DNA of 64,000 nt. Source: Streptomyces sp. SUK 48. GTDB lineage: Bacteria; Actinomycetota; Actinomycetes; Streptomycetales; Streptomycetaceae. Shown here piece after piece: positions 24,120-32,556 of this stretch. A program made the translations under genes and the position numbers. Under the pieces are notes generated by a model, which saw nothing but the letters and a program-made list of their open reading frames with translations, made no database searches and had not been told where the DNA came from. The stretch is from the NCBI RefSeq assembly GCF_009650765.1, contig NZ_CP045740.1, positions 930,001-994,000 of the forward strand, read 5' to 3'. Within the stretch, counting starts at the first letter, position 1. Each line of letters starts with the position of its first letter.

Positions 24120-24991
24120 ACACGTAGGCGCGGCCGCAGCACGTCGTACGCCCACGACGCCAGTGTGGTGGGGGTGGTGCTGCGCACGGTACGGGGCTGT
24201 TCCGGTACGAAGCCGTCCCGCAGCCCGGCCGACATGCCGATGACCGCTTCGACCAGGCCGTCGGTCATGCCGGACGCGCGCAGCAGATGCCGCATCGCGT
24301 CGTCGGTGACGCGTTCGACGCGCAGGGGGCGGCCGATCGCGGCGGACACGATCTCCGCGGCCTGGGTCCAGGTGAGGTCGGCCGGGCCGTGGACGGCCTG
24401 GACATGGCGGCCGGACCAGTGGGTCGTCAGCAGGCGTGCCACGGCGACCTCGGCGATGTCGCGCGGCGCGACCCAGGCGAGGGGCTGGTCCAGCGGGAGG
24501 ATCACGGGGATCGTGCCGGCCCGGACGGCGTCGAGGAGGGACTCCAGGTTGCTGAAGAAGTAGCCGCAGCGCAGGTGGGTGACCGTGGCGCCGAGCGCGT
24601 CGAGGGCGGTCTCGGTGCCCGCGAGTCCGTCGATCTCACCGGCGCCGTGGCGCAGCTCGGCGCCGACGCTGCTCTGGAAGACGGTCCGTTCGATGCCGCC
24701 TGCGCGGACGGCGCTCACCACGCTCGCGGTGGCCCGCGCGTAGTCGCCGAGCGGGTCCGCGCCCGTCGTCGGGGGGTCGACCCAGAAGAGGGCGTCGACC
24801 CCGGCGGTGGCCGCCACGACCGCCTCCGGGTCCCGCTGGTCGACCGCGACGGCGTCGGCCTCGCGGCGTACCGCGGGATCGAGCCGGCCGGGGTCGCGGG
24901 CGAGGAGCAGGGGCCGCAGCCCGGCCCGGATCAGCAGGGCGACGACATGGCGTCCGACGTTCCCGGTGGGCGTGGTGACCGCGATGCGCAT
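24101..24991 (-). CDS. NmrA/SDR-like NAD(P)-binding protein
   Basis: The product has 296 residues. The ATG at 24991 is preceded by GAAAGGACACC. The N-terminal Rossmann motif is MRIAVTTPTGNVGRHVVALL, followed by LLARDP as the cofactor-selecting loop. The body has IERTVFQSSVGAELRHG and HLRCGYFFSNLESLL, as in NmrA-like atypical SDRs that act as redox sensors or quinone reductases. The canonical SDR Tyr-x3-Lys is not present. Its 3' end overlaps the methyltransferase gene by 19 bases in convergent orientation. Confidence 0.87.
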   Translation of the reverse strand: MRIAVTTPTGNVGRHVVALLIRAGLRPLLLARDPGRLDPAVRREADAVAVDQRDPEAVVAATAGVDALFWVDPPTTGADPLGDYARATASVVSAVRAGGIERTVFQSSVGAELRHGAGEIDGLAGTETALDALGATVTHLRCGYFFSNLESLLDAVRAGTIPVILPLDQPLAWVAPRDIAEVAVARLLTTHWSGRHVQAVHGPADLTWTQAAEIVSAAIGRPLRVERVTDDAMRHLLRASGMTDGLVEAVIGMSAGLRDGFVPEQPRTVRSTTPTTLASWAYDVLRPRLRVHRGDR

Positions 24992-25182
24992 GGCCTGGTG
25001 TCCTTTCGGTGGCCGACAAGGCGACACTAGGTGTGGAACCGGACAGGTGCTGTCGTCATTCAGGCAGCTCTTCGCGGTGGCTTCAGGGAGGTGTCCGCGG
25101 TGGCTTCACCGAGGTGCTCGCGGCGGCGTACCGCCGTCCGGATACAGTGCGCGGGACGACAGCCCGGTCAGGGAGGGGAAGC

Positions 25183-26403
25183 GTGACCGACACCAGCAAC
25201 ACCCGGCCCGTCGAGGGTGCGGCGCAGAAGCCGCGGCCGAGCCGGCTGCACCGCTTGATGCGCGTCATCCCGCTGATCGCCCCCGTGCTGCTGTGGGCCG
25301 TGCCCTGCTGGGTGCTCCTGCACGCCGGCCAGCACTGGCCGCTGCCCGTCTCCCTGACCGGCACCGCCCTGTTCGTCCTCGGGCTCATCGGGATGCCGCT
25401 CGCGATGGTGCACGGTCACGGCCGGCGCCAGCGGGACCGGGCGGCGATCGCCGGCGACACCCTGCTCGGCACCAGCTGGGTGCTGTTCACCTGGTCCGTT
25501 CTGCTCGGTGTGTTCTTGCGGCTCGCCCTGGTCCTGGCCGGCGTCGGGGACGGTCAGGACCGGGCCCGGATCGTCACCTGGGCCGTCCTCGGCACCACCG
25601 CCGTCCTGCTCGGCTGGGGGTACGCGGAGGCCCGCCGCGTGCCACGGGTGCGCCGGCTCGACGTACCGCTCCCCCGTCTGGGCCCCGGGCTGGACGGCCT
25701 CCGGGTCGCCCTCATCACCGACACCCACTACGGCCCCCTCGACCGCGCCCGCTGGTCGGAGCGGGTGTGCGAGACCGTGAACACCCTGGAAGCCGACCTG
25801 GTCTGCCACACCGGCGACATCGCGGACGGCACGGCCGAACGCCGCCGCGCCCAGGCCCTCCCCCTCGGCACCGTGCGGGCCACCCGGGCCCGCGTGTACG
25901 TGACCGGCAACCACGAGTACTACAGCGAGGCCCAGGGCTGGGTCGACCTGATGGACGAGCTGGGCTGGGAGCCGCTGCGCAACCGCCATCTGCTGCTCGA
26001 ACGCGGCGGCGACACCCTCGTGGTCGCCGGTGTGGACGACGTCACCGCCGAGTCCTCCGGCCTGGAGGGCCACCGCGCCCACCTCGCCGGCGCCCTGGAC
26101 GGCACCGACCCCGGCCTGCCCGTCCTGCTCCTGGCCCACCAGCCCAAGTTCGTCGACCGGGCGGCGGCCGCCGGGATCGACCTCCAGCTCTCCGGCCACA
26201 CCCACGGCGGCCAGATCTGGCCCTTCCACCACCTGGTCCGCATCGACCAGCCCGTCGTCGCCGGGCTCAGCCGGCACGGCGCCCGCACCCTCCTCTACAC
26301 CAGCCGCGGCACCGGCTTCTGGGGCCCGCCGTTCCGCGTCTTCGCCCCCAGCGAGATCACCCTGCTCGTGCTCCGCTCCCCGCACCCGCCCGCCTCGTCG
26401 TAA
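25183..26403 (+). CDS. Membrane-anchored metallophosphoesterase
   Basis: The product has 406 residues. The GTG at 25183 follows GGGAGGGG. Four hydrophobic helices occupy about residues 28-160. The C-terminal calcineurin-like domain has the full metal set: ITDTHYGPLDR (DxH), CHTGDIADG (GD), VTGNHEYY (GNHE), LAHQPKF (H) and LSGHTHGGQIWPFH (GHxH). Related YkoQ/YaeI-type proteins hydrolyse phosphodiesters or lipid pyrophosphates at the membrane. The gene converges on the biosynthetic cluster, only 20 bases from its last gene. Confidence 0.92.
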   Translation: MTDTSNTRPVEGAAQKPRPSRLHRLMRVIPLIAPVLLWAVPCWVLLHAGQHWPLPVSLTGTALFVLGLIGMPLAMVHGHGRRQRDRAAIAGDTLLGTSWVLFTWSVLLGVFLRLALVLAGVGDGQDRARIVTWAVLGTTAVLLGWGYAEARRVPRVRRLDVPLPRLGPGLDGLRVALITDTHYGPLDRARWSERVCETVNTLEADLVCHTGDIADGTAERRRAQALPLGTVRATRARVYVTGNHEYYSEAQGWVDLMDELGWEPLRNRHLLLERGGDTLVVAGVDDVTAESSGLEGHRAHLAGALDGTDPGLPVLLLAHQPKFVDRAAAAGIDLQLSGHTHGGQIWPFHHLVRIDQPVVAGLSRHGARTLLYTSRGTGFWGPPFRVFAPSEITLLVLRSPHPPASS

Positions 26404-26423
26404 CACCGGACGGCGGTCACGGC

Positions 26424-28004
26424 TCAGGACGGCTCCGGCGCGCGCAGCAGCCGTTCGACCGCGGCGCGGTCCACCTTGCCGTTCGGGTTCAGCGGGAGTG
26501 CCGCGAGCGCGGTGATCCGGGCCGGGACCATGTACGGGGGCAGGCGCAGGCGCAGAGCCGTGCGGTGGTCCTCGGTCCGGGCGCCGGGGGCGCTGGTGTG
26601 GGCCGCCGCGAGTTCGAGGCCGCCGCCCGGCACCGGCAGTGCCACCGCCACCGCGTCGAGGACGCCCGGCAGGTGCCGCAGTGCCGCCTCGACCTCGCCC
26701 AGCTCGACCCGGTAGCCGTGCACCTGGACCTGCTGGTCGACACGGCCGAGGTGGGCGAGGGGTGTGCCGGGGGCCAGGGGGCCCTCGTCGGCGGTCGAGG
26801 GGGACAGCGCGGTCACGCGGTCGCCCGTGCGGTACCAGTGTGCGTCCGTGAGCGGCGTCCCCGGGTCGTACGGGGTGCCGTCGGGCGCGAGGAAGCGGCC
26901 CGCGTTGTCGGCCGGGTCGAGGTAGCCGGCGAAGCGCTGGGGGCCGCGCACACACAGTTCGCCGGCCAGGAGGCGGCCCTCCAGGCGGGGGTGCAGGGGG
27001 CCGATCGGCACGGTGCCGTTCGGGGTGTCCGGCCAGGCGCCGGGGTCGGCGGGGAGCCGGTGGCCGGCGCAGGTGACGGTGAGTTCCGTGGGGCCGTAGG
27101 CGTTGTCCAGCGTGCTGTTCCCGGCGGCCAGCGCCCAGGCCCGCGCCTGGCGGAGGGTCAGCGGCTCGCCGCAGAACATGCTGCGGCGCAGGCCCGGCAG
27201 GCTGCCCGGTTTCAGCGCCCGCAGCCGTTCGGCCAGGGAGATCACCGAGGGCACGGAGTTCCAGTGGGTCAGGGCGCGGGCCGCGGCGAAGCGGACGGGG
27301 CGCAGCAGGTCGCCACGGGTCGCCGCGACCAGGGTCGCGCCGGTGCCCCAGGCCGCGTACAGGTCCAGCACGGACGGGTCGAAGGTCAGGTCGAACGTCT
27401 GCGACACGCGGTCGCCTGGCCCGGGGCCGTAGTGCGGCACCGCGTGTTCCAGATAGGCGCACACCTGGCGGTGCCGGATCGGGACGCCCTTGGGCTCGCC
27501 GGTCGAGCCCGAGGTGAACAACAGGTAGGCGAGATCGTCGGGGGTGGTGGCCGGCTCGGGCAGGTCCGGGGGTGCGGTGGCGGTGGGTGCGAGCAGGTCC
27601 TCGCCGGTGAGCGTGAGGACCGGTGCCGGCAGCCGGGCCGCGTGGTCGCAGGAGCCGTCGGTGAGGATCACGTCGAGGTGTGCGGCGGCGGTCACGCGGG
27701 CGTTGCGCGCGAGCGGGAAGGCCGGGCCGAGGGGCACCACGGCCGCGCCGATCCGGTGGACCGCCAGATAACCGGCGTACGCGACGGCGGTCCGCCCGGT
27801 CAGCAGCCCGATACGGCGCGGCGGCGCGGCGGTGCCGCTCCGTTCCAGCAGCCGGTGGGCCACCTGATCCGCCAAGACGCCGAGTTCGGCGTAGGTGAGC
27901 CGGGTGTCGCCGACCTCCAGTGCCGTCGCGGCGGGGTGGGCGGCGGCCGGGTGCGCGAACCAGTCGCGCAGCGTCCGGCGTTCGGCTCGCGGGGCCTCGG
28001 TCAC
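26424..28004 (-). CDS. Stand-alone adenylation enzyme (amino acid activating)
   Basis: The product has 526 residues. The GTG at 28004 overlaps the stop of the phosphopantetheinyl transferase gene. NRPS-type A-domain motifs are in order: LLFTSGSTGEPKGVPI (A3), FDLTFDPSVLD (A4 region), DNAYGPTELTV (A5), YRTGD (A7), GRVDQQVQVHGYRVELGEVE (A8) and LPLNPNGKVDRAAV (A10, with the catalytic Lys). No carrier domain is fused, so it must load a separate carrier such as the protein at 31048-31314 or the BtrH-carrier fusion. It is the last gene of the leftward unit. The substrate cannot be read reliably by eye. Confidence 0.93.
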   Translation of the reverse strand: MTEAPRAERRTLRDWFAHPAAAHPAATALEVGDTRLTYAELGVLADQVAHRLLERSGTAAPPRRIGLLTGRTAVAYAGYLAVHRIGAAVVPLGPAFPLARNARVTAAAHLDVILTDGSCDHAARLPAPVLTLTGEDLLAPTATAPPDLPEPATTPDDLAYLLFTSGSTGEPKGVPIRHRQVCAYLEHAVPHYGPGPGDRVSQTFDLTFDPSVLDLYAAWGTGATLVAATRGDLLRPVRFAAARALTHWNSVPSVISLAERLRALKPGSLPGLRRSMFCGEPLTLRQARAWALAAGNSTLDNAYGPTELTVTCAGHRLPADPGAWPDTPNGTVPIGPLHPRLEGRLLAGELCVRGPQRFAGYLDPADNAGRFLAPDGTPYDPGTPLTDAHWYRTGDRVTALSPSTADEGPLAPGTPLAHLGRVDQQVQVHGYRVELGEVEAALRHLPGVLDAVAVALPVPGGGLELAAAHTSAPGARTEDHRTALRLRLPPYMVPARITALAALPLNPNGKVDRAAVERLLRAPEPS

Positions 28005-28702
28005 GTGTCGTTCACGCCTTTCGGGGAGAGGGAGGGGCGGGAGAGCCGGGATCTCGGGGAGGGGCGGCCGGCCGCCCCTCCGAGCGGCGGGGCCGGGCCC
28101 ACGGCGCAGCTCAGCGGTGTTCCGGAGACGTTCCGCAGACAGGTCCAGCGGTACGGTCCCCAGTGGCCGCCGCGGCTTCCCGGCGGCACCTCGATCTCCC
28201 ACGGCCGTCCCGCCAGTCCGGTCCCCGCCGCCTTCACGCACGCCTCCTGGGCCGTCCACACCCAGGCCACCTCCGTCGCCGCCCGTGCCGGTGCGAGCGC
28301 GAGGACGCCGGGTGCGTGGGAGCGCAGCAACCGGCGGACCAGGGTGGCACTGACCGAGGGCGCCGGGTGCTGGAGGTCCACCCCGACGCGCCCCTCGGCG
28401 GCGAAGGCGCAGGCCACCATGGTGTCGCTGTGCGAGACGCTGATCGCGGCCCCGGGGCACCCGGCGAGGCGGGGCTGTCCGCGCTCGTCGGGCACGATGT
28501 CGGTGCAGGCCAGTTCCGGCGCCACCGCGCGCAGCAGCTCCCGCAGCACACCGCGCCCGTGGAGGAACCTGAGGGCGCGCCACTCGGGCAGGGCGGCGGC
28601 GCGGCGCCGGTCGTCCGGGTGGGTGCTCGGGGCGCCGGAGCCCGCCACCACCCACACTCCCCCGGCGACCGCCAGGGGGCCCACCACCAGGCCGGGCCTC
28701 AT
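28001..28702 (-). CDS. Sfp-type 4'-phosphopantetheinyl transferase
   Basis: The product has 233 residues. The ATG at 28702 overlaps the upstream stop (ATGA). Motifs are RFLHGRGVLRELL near the N-terminus, ISVSHSDTMVACAFA, GRVGVDLQ (the Mg-binding Asp) and WTAQEACVKA, corresponding to the W-x-x-KE-x-x-K motif with Gln for the first Lys. It would attach phosphopantetheine to the two carriers of this cluster. The last 30 residues, rich in Pro and Ser, are an extra tail. A dedicated enzyme in the operon suggests the carriers must be activated for the pathway to run. Confidence 0.9.
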   Translation of the reverse strand: MRPGLVVGPLAVAGGVWVVAGSGAPSTHPDDRRRAAALPEWRALRFLHGRGVLRELLRAVAPELACTDIVPDERGQPRLAGCPGAAISVSHSDTMVACAFAAEGRVGVDLQHPAPSVSATLVRRLLRSHAPGVLALAPARAATEVAWVWTAQEACVKAAGTGLAGRPWEIEVPPGSRGGHWGPYRWTCLRNVSGTPLSCAVGPAPPLGGAAGRPSPRSRLSRPSLSPKGVNDT

Positions 28703-29892
28703 GCTTCGAGGATCTCGCGGCGCAGACCGTCGAGGACGCGCTCGGCCTCCTCGGCGACCGTCTCCAGGACCACCTCCGTGGTGCCGCCCCCGATGCCGAA
28801 GAGCGCGGCCTGGGCCCGGACCTCCTGGAGTCCCCCGTCGGCGAAGCCGGCCGCTCCCCACAGGTGGGCGCACTCCCCGAGGACGTACGGCACGGTCGTG
28901 CCGGCGGCGGCCTTCAAGGTGGCGGCGGCCCGCAGGTCGTAGTGCCCGGCCACCGCGGGAGCCGCCCGTTCGGTGAGGGCGTGGAGTTCCTGGACCCGTA
29001 CCAGGGCGGCGGCGAAGCGCTGGCGGACATGGCCGCGGCTCCACAGCGTGCCCTCCTGGTGTTCCCGCCCGGTCAGCCGGTGCCGCGTGTCGGCCAGCAC
29101 CCGGCGGCACAGGGCGACGCCCCACAGCGCCCCCGCCAGACGCTCGACCGCGATGTGCCGGGCGAACGCCGGCAGGCCGAACCCGACCCGGCCCACCACG
29201 TGCTCCCGGCCCAGGCGCACTCCGTCGAACGACACATGGCCCGCGCCCGCGCCCGCGTAGAGCGCCGAGCGCGCCGGCCGCACCGCCACACCGGGCGCGT
29301 CGGCCGGGACCAGGACCCAGGTGAAGCTGGCGAAGTGCCGGCCGGGGCGGTGCCGGGCCAGGACGAGGAGGGACTCGGCGGTGGTGGCGTTGGTGATCCA
29401 CTCCTTGCCGCCGGTCACGGTGACGCCCGTGTCGTCGACGGCCGCCTCGGTGCGCAGCGCGGTCAGGTCGGTGCCCGCCGTGGTGTCCGTCGCGGCCAGG
29501 GCCAGGGTGGCCGTCCCGCTCAGGGTGCGGGTGAGGGCGCGCTCGACGGCGGGGCCGCTGCCGGTGGCAAGGACCGGCAGGGCCGTGGCGAGCTGCACGG
29601 CGGCGGACAGCGTCGCGGGGATGGACCAGCGGGCGTCGGCCGTGGCCAGCACGGTGGCGAGGCCGTCGGTGTCGATGCCCCGGCGGACGTCGCCGTCCCG
29701 GTAGACGCGGGCGAGGTGACCGGCCGCGCCGAGGGCCGCCCACGCCGCCGAGCCGCTCAGGGCGGGGTCGCGCGGGGCGGGGCCGGGCGGGGCGGAGTCG
29801 CGGGGGTCGGGGCCGGGCGGGGCCAGGTCGCGCGGGGCGGGGTCGTCGGCCGTCGGGGTTCCGGCCGGTGCGGTGGCGGGCAGGTCAGGCAA
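28699..29892 (-). CDS. Acyl-CoA-dehydrogenase-like flavoprotein 1
   Basis: The product has 397 residues from a TTG at 29892 with GGGAG upstream, overlapping the previous gene by 8 bases. A Pro/Arg/Asp-rich extension (about 10-45, repeated PRD-x-APPGP units) precedes the dehydrogenase fold. FAD and active-site regions include TLALAATDTTAGTDL, GGKEWITNA, SFDGVRLGREHVVG, and FGIGGGTTEVVLETVAEEAE near the end. In NRPS pathways such flavoproteins oxidise aminoacyl-carrier thioesters, for example prolyl-carrier to pyrrolyl-carrier. With two neighbouring carriers and adenylation enzymes, alpha,beta-desaturation of a carrier-bound residue is a reasonable inference. Confidence 0.85.
   Translation of the reverse strand: MPDLPATAPAGTPTADDPAPRDLAPPGPDPRDSAPPGPAPRDPALSGSAAWAALGAAGHLARVYRDGDVRRGIDTDGLATVLATADARWSIPATLSAAVQLATALPVLATGSGPAVERALTRTLSGTATLALAATDTTAGTDLTALRTEAAVDDTGVTVTGGKEWITNATTAESLLVLARHRPGRHFASFTWVLVPADAPGVAVRPARSALYAGAGAGHVSFDGVRLGREHVVGRVGFGLPAFARHIAVERLAGALWGVALCRRVLADTRHRLTGREHQEGTLWSRGHVRQRFAAALVRVQELHALTERAAPAVAGHYDLRAAATLKAAAGTTVPYVLGECAHLWGAAGFADGGLQEVRAQAALFGIGGGTTEVVLETVAEEAERVLDGLRREILEA
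29767..29845 (+). repeat. 30-bp tandem repeats encoding a Pro-rich N-terminus
   Basis: Units 29767-29796 and 29797-29826, plus a partial third to 29845, repeat with a 30-bp period (10 codons). They encode the PRD-x-APPGP-x units at the N-terminus of flavoprotein 1. They are in frame and so tolerated. Confidence 0.8.
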
Positions 29893-31051
29893 AGGTGACT
29901 CCCGGGTCGCGCAGGGCGAGGCGGCCGTCTGCCAGGTGCAGACGGTCGTTGTGGTAGTTGAGCGCGGCGGAACGCAGGTCGCGTACGGCCAGTTCGAGCC
30001 GGGTGGGCGAGTCCTTGAGGTAGCCGTCGCGCAGCCCGACCGCCTCGACCAGCTCGTCCACGGCGGCGAGGCACTGCTCCGAGGCGGTGATCTTCAGGGC
30101 GTTGAGCAGGAGCTGCCGCGGCGGACGGGACAGGTCCTCGCCCGACTCCACGACGGGCACCGCCTGCCGGAGCAGCGCGTGGACGCTGTCCAGGCGCTGG
30201 CGGGCCCGGGACAGACGGGTGAGCAGCAGCTCGGAGGTGATGTCGAAGCGGGCGCGGCCGGCCGGGCTGCGGATCAGGCGCAGGACGCGGGAGAGCGCGC
30301 CCGCCGCGGTGCCGAGCCAGGCGGCGGACCAGCCCAGATGAGCGAGGGGGCCGAAGACCTGCGCGGCGATCTCGTGGAAGTACCCCGGCTCGCCGACCAC
30401 TTGGCGGACCGGGACGCGGCCGGTCAGCCGCAGGGGCGCGCTGTGGCTGGCCCGCATGCCCATCGGCTGCCAGTCGCCGGACGCCGCCACGGTCAGCTGG
30501 TCCCGGTCGGCGTAGACCAGGGAGACATCGTGGGCGGTGGCGTCGCCCGGCGCGCGCATGGTGATGAGGAATCCGTCCGCGTGGGCGCCGCCGGTGACGA
30601 CGGGCGCGAACCGGTCGATCTCCAGCAGGCCGTCGGCCTCGGTCAACCGGGCGTCGGCCGTGGTGAGCCGGCCGCCCTTGCCGGTCTCGGTGGTGACCGA
30701 GGCGAGGTAGATCTCGCCGGCCGCGACGCGGGGCAGGACCGCCTTGGCCAGCCGCTCGTCGGCATGGCGGACCAGGGCGGCCGACTGCTGGCAGTGCATG
30801 GCGAAGATCATGGCCACGGACATGTCGGCGCGCCCGAGGGTCTCGGCGGCCCGCACCAGGTCGCGCGGGGTGCCGCCGAGGCCGCCGTACGCGACCGGCA
30901 CCAGCAGCCCGAGCAGCCGGGACCGGCGCAGCGCGGCCAGCGCCTCCAGCGGGAAGACCGCGTCCCGGTCGGCGTCCGCGAGGTGGGCCTCGGTCACCTC
31001 GACGACCTCCGCGAGCCGGGCGGCGAGCGAGGACGCGGCCTCCGCGCTCAC
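29885..31051 (-). CDS. Acyl-CoA-dehydrogenase-like flavoprotein 2
   Basis: The product has 388 residues. The GTG at 31051 overlaps the carrier-protein stop (GTGA); the frame opens earlier but without homology. The fold is acyl-CoA dehydrogenase: LGLLVPVAYGGLGGTPRDLVRAAETLGRADMS, SVTTETGKGGRL, GMRASHSAPLRLTG and a helical C-terminus (LNALKITASEQCLAAVDELVEAVGLRDGY). Translational coupling to the carrier gene makes a carrier-bound substrate likely. Having two such enzymes suggests either two successive oxidations or a heteromeric enzyme. Confidence 0.87.
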   Translation of the reverse strand: MSAEAASSLAARLAEVVEVTEAHLADADRDAVFPLEALAALRRSRLLGLLVPVAYGGLGGTPRDLVRAAETLGRADMSVAMIFAMHCQQSAALVRHADERLAKAVLPRVAAGEIYLASVTTETGKGGRLTTADARLTEADGLLEIDRFAPVVTGGAHADGFLITMRAPGDATAHDVSLVYADRDQLTVAASGDWQPMGMRASHSAPLRLTGRVPVRQVVGEPGYFHEIAAQVFGPLAHLGWSAAWLGTAAGALSRVLRLIRSPAGRARFDITSELLLTRLSRARQRLDSVHALLRQAVPVVESGEDLSRPPRQLLLNALKITASEQCLAAVDELVEAVGLRDGYLKDSPTRLELAVRDLRSAALNYHNDRLHLADGRLALRDPGVTFA

Positions 31052-31314
31052 GCCGTCACCGGGCCGGGTTCCTCGCCGGAGAGCTGGGCGGCGACGGCGC
31101 GCCACAGGCTGCCCGCGGTGGCGAAGGTGGCGTCGGTCATGTCCTCGTCGGGGAGCTGGATGCCGAAGCCGTCCTCCAGCTGGAAGAGGAGCTCGATGGC
31201 CTGCATGGAGTCGACGCCGAGCCGGCGCAGATCGGTCTCGGGGGTGATGGTGAGGTCGCCGGGGCCGGCGTGTTTGAGGAAGGGCCGGAGCAGTTCGGTG
31301 AAGCGGGGGTCCAT
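31048..31314 (-). CDS. Acyl/peptidyl carrier protein
   Basis: The product has 88 residues. The phosphopantetheine site is GVDSMQAIELLFQLEDGFGIQLP, with Ser in the canonical DS-M context and an acidic helix 2. GAAAGGACGCCCCC lies before the ATG. Its stop is coupled to the flavoprotein gene downstream. It is the likely tether for the substrate activated by one of the two free adenylation enzymes and oxidised by the flavoproteins. Confidence 0.92.
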   Translation of the reverse strand: MDPRFTELLRPFLKHAGPGDLTITPETDLRRLGVDSMQAIELLFQLEDGFGIQLPDEDMTDATFATAGSLWRAVAAQLSGEEPGPVTA

Positions 31315-31363
31315 GGGGGCGTCCTTTCGGTGCGGGGTGCGCCGGTGCGCTGCGGGGGGGGTG

Positions 31364-32518
31364 TCAGCGGCGGGCGATGCGGCAGAAGTCGTCGACGTGG
31401 CGCAGCTGTTCGGGGATCAGCTCGTCGGCGGCGAGTTCGAGGCCGAGGTCGCTCTCGATCCGGTCGATGATCTCGACCAGCCGGAAGGAGCTGAAGGAGG
31501 GGAAGGAGTCCAGCGCGGCGCCGTCCAGCAGCTCGGCCTCCGTGACGCCCAGGACGCCGGCGGCCGCGCGGGCGACGGAAGAGCGCAGCTCGTCACGGTC
31601 GGCAGTGGCGTCGTCGCTGTCGTGCGCGAAGGCACCGCGGTCGACGGCGAACACGGTGCGGTCGGCGGCGAGGAGTTCGGCCAGCCGGTCCAGGGCGCCC
31701 GCCGGTTCGGCACGGCCGCGGGCCACCCTGCGCTGGGCGAGGTAGGTCTGCTCGACCAGCTTGTCCCAGGCCGCGAGGTGGGCGCGTACGGCCTCCGGCG
31801 GCTCGGCGCGTCCGGCGCGCTGTGCGCGGTGGGCGGCGTGCAGTCTGCGGGCGCGGGCCAGCAGCCAGGTCTCCGCCGAGAGTTGGCCGAGGGCGCGCAG
31901 CCGGTCCGGCCAGGTCGCGTACGCGGTGACGTAGGGCCCGGGGTCGAAGTCGGCCACGCTCGGCTCCGCGGGCTCGGGCGGGGCCGGTGCGAAGGTGACG
32001 ACCTCGGCGGTCCCGATGCCCGCCAACTCCCGCTCGTCCAGGATGTGTTCGCCCGGTTCCGCCGCGCCCCACCGGGTCTCGACGCGGTAGGCGTCGGTGA
32101 CGTGCCATCCGGTGGGGCCGGCGGCGAGCAGGAAGCTGTGCTCCATGTGGGCGTTGCCGTGGTAGGGCAGCCAGGGCAGGTGATAGCTGTCGGCGACGAC
32201 GTAGTGCGCCTCGGTCCGCCGGGCCGTCTCGGCGAGGAGGTCGGCGGCGGCCAGGCCGCGCCTGGTCACCGGGCGCAGTCCCACCAGGGGTGCGTCACCC
32301 GTCAGCCGCGTGTCGAGGGTGGGGTCGGCGGTGGGCAGTCCGTCCGGCAGGGTACGGAGCGGAAGGTCCAGGCGGGCGCCCAGGCGCAGATGGGTGCCGG
32401 GGCCGTGGAAGTGGTCCGCGAGCACGGCCAGGTTCACCTGGACGCAGTCGAGCAGGTCGCTGCGGATGCCCGCCAGGGGCAGGGGGGCGGGGGCTGCCGG
32501 GGGCAGGGGGATGGGCAT
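31364..32518 (-). CDS. BtrH-like acyltransferase fused to a carrier domain
   Basis: The product has 384 residues. The ATG at 32518 follows GAGGACTCC. The N-terminal 290 residues resemble the BtrH N-terminal (papain-like) fold, with a Cys-His-Asp candidate triad: Cys25 (SDLLDCVQVN), the His in AHMEHSFLL and the Asp in WHVTDAYRV. In butirosin, BtrH moves an acyl chain from a carrier to the aminoglycoside. The C-terminal 80 residues are carrier-like. The serine position is SFSSFRLVEIIDRIESDLGL, with Ser-Ser replacing the usual Asp-Ser. Such a fusion would pass a thioester in cis to the acyltransferase. BtrH assignment is from pattern only. Confidence 0.7.
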   Translation of the reverse strand: MPIPLPPAAPAPLPLAGIRSDLLDCVQVNLAVLADHFHGPGTHLRLGARLDLPLRTLPDGLPTADPTLDTRLTGDAPLVGLRPVTRRGLAAADLLAETARRTEAHYVVADSYHLPWLPYHGNAHMEHSFLLAAGPTGWHVTDAYRVETRWGAAEPGEHILDERELAGIGTAEVVTFAPAPPEPAEPSVADFDPGPYVTAYATWPDRLRALGQLSAETWLLARARRLHAAHRAQRAGRAEPPEAVRAHLAAWDKLVEQTYLAQRRVARGRAEPAGALDRLAELLAADRTVFAVDRGAFAHDSDDATADRDELRSSVARAAAGVLGVTEAELLDGAALDSFPSFSSFRLVEIIDRIESDLGLELAADELIPEQLRHVDDFCRIARR

Positions 32519-32556
32519 GTCGGTGGAGTCCTCGGTCGTTCGGGGAGGGGCGCGGG

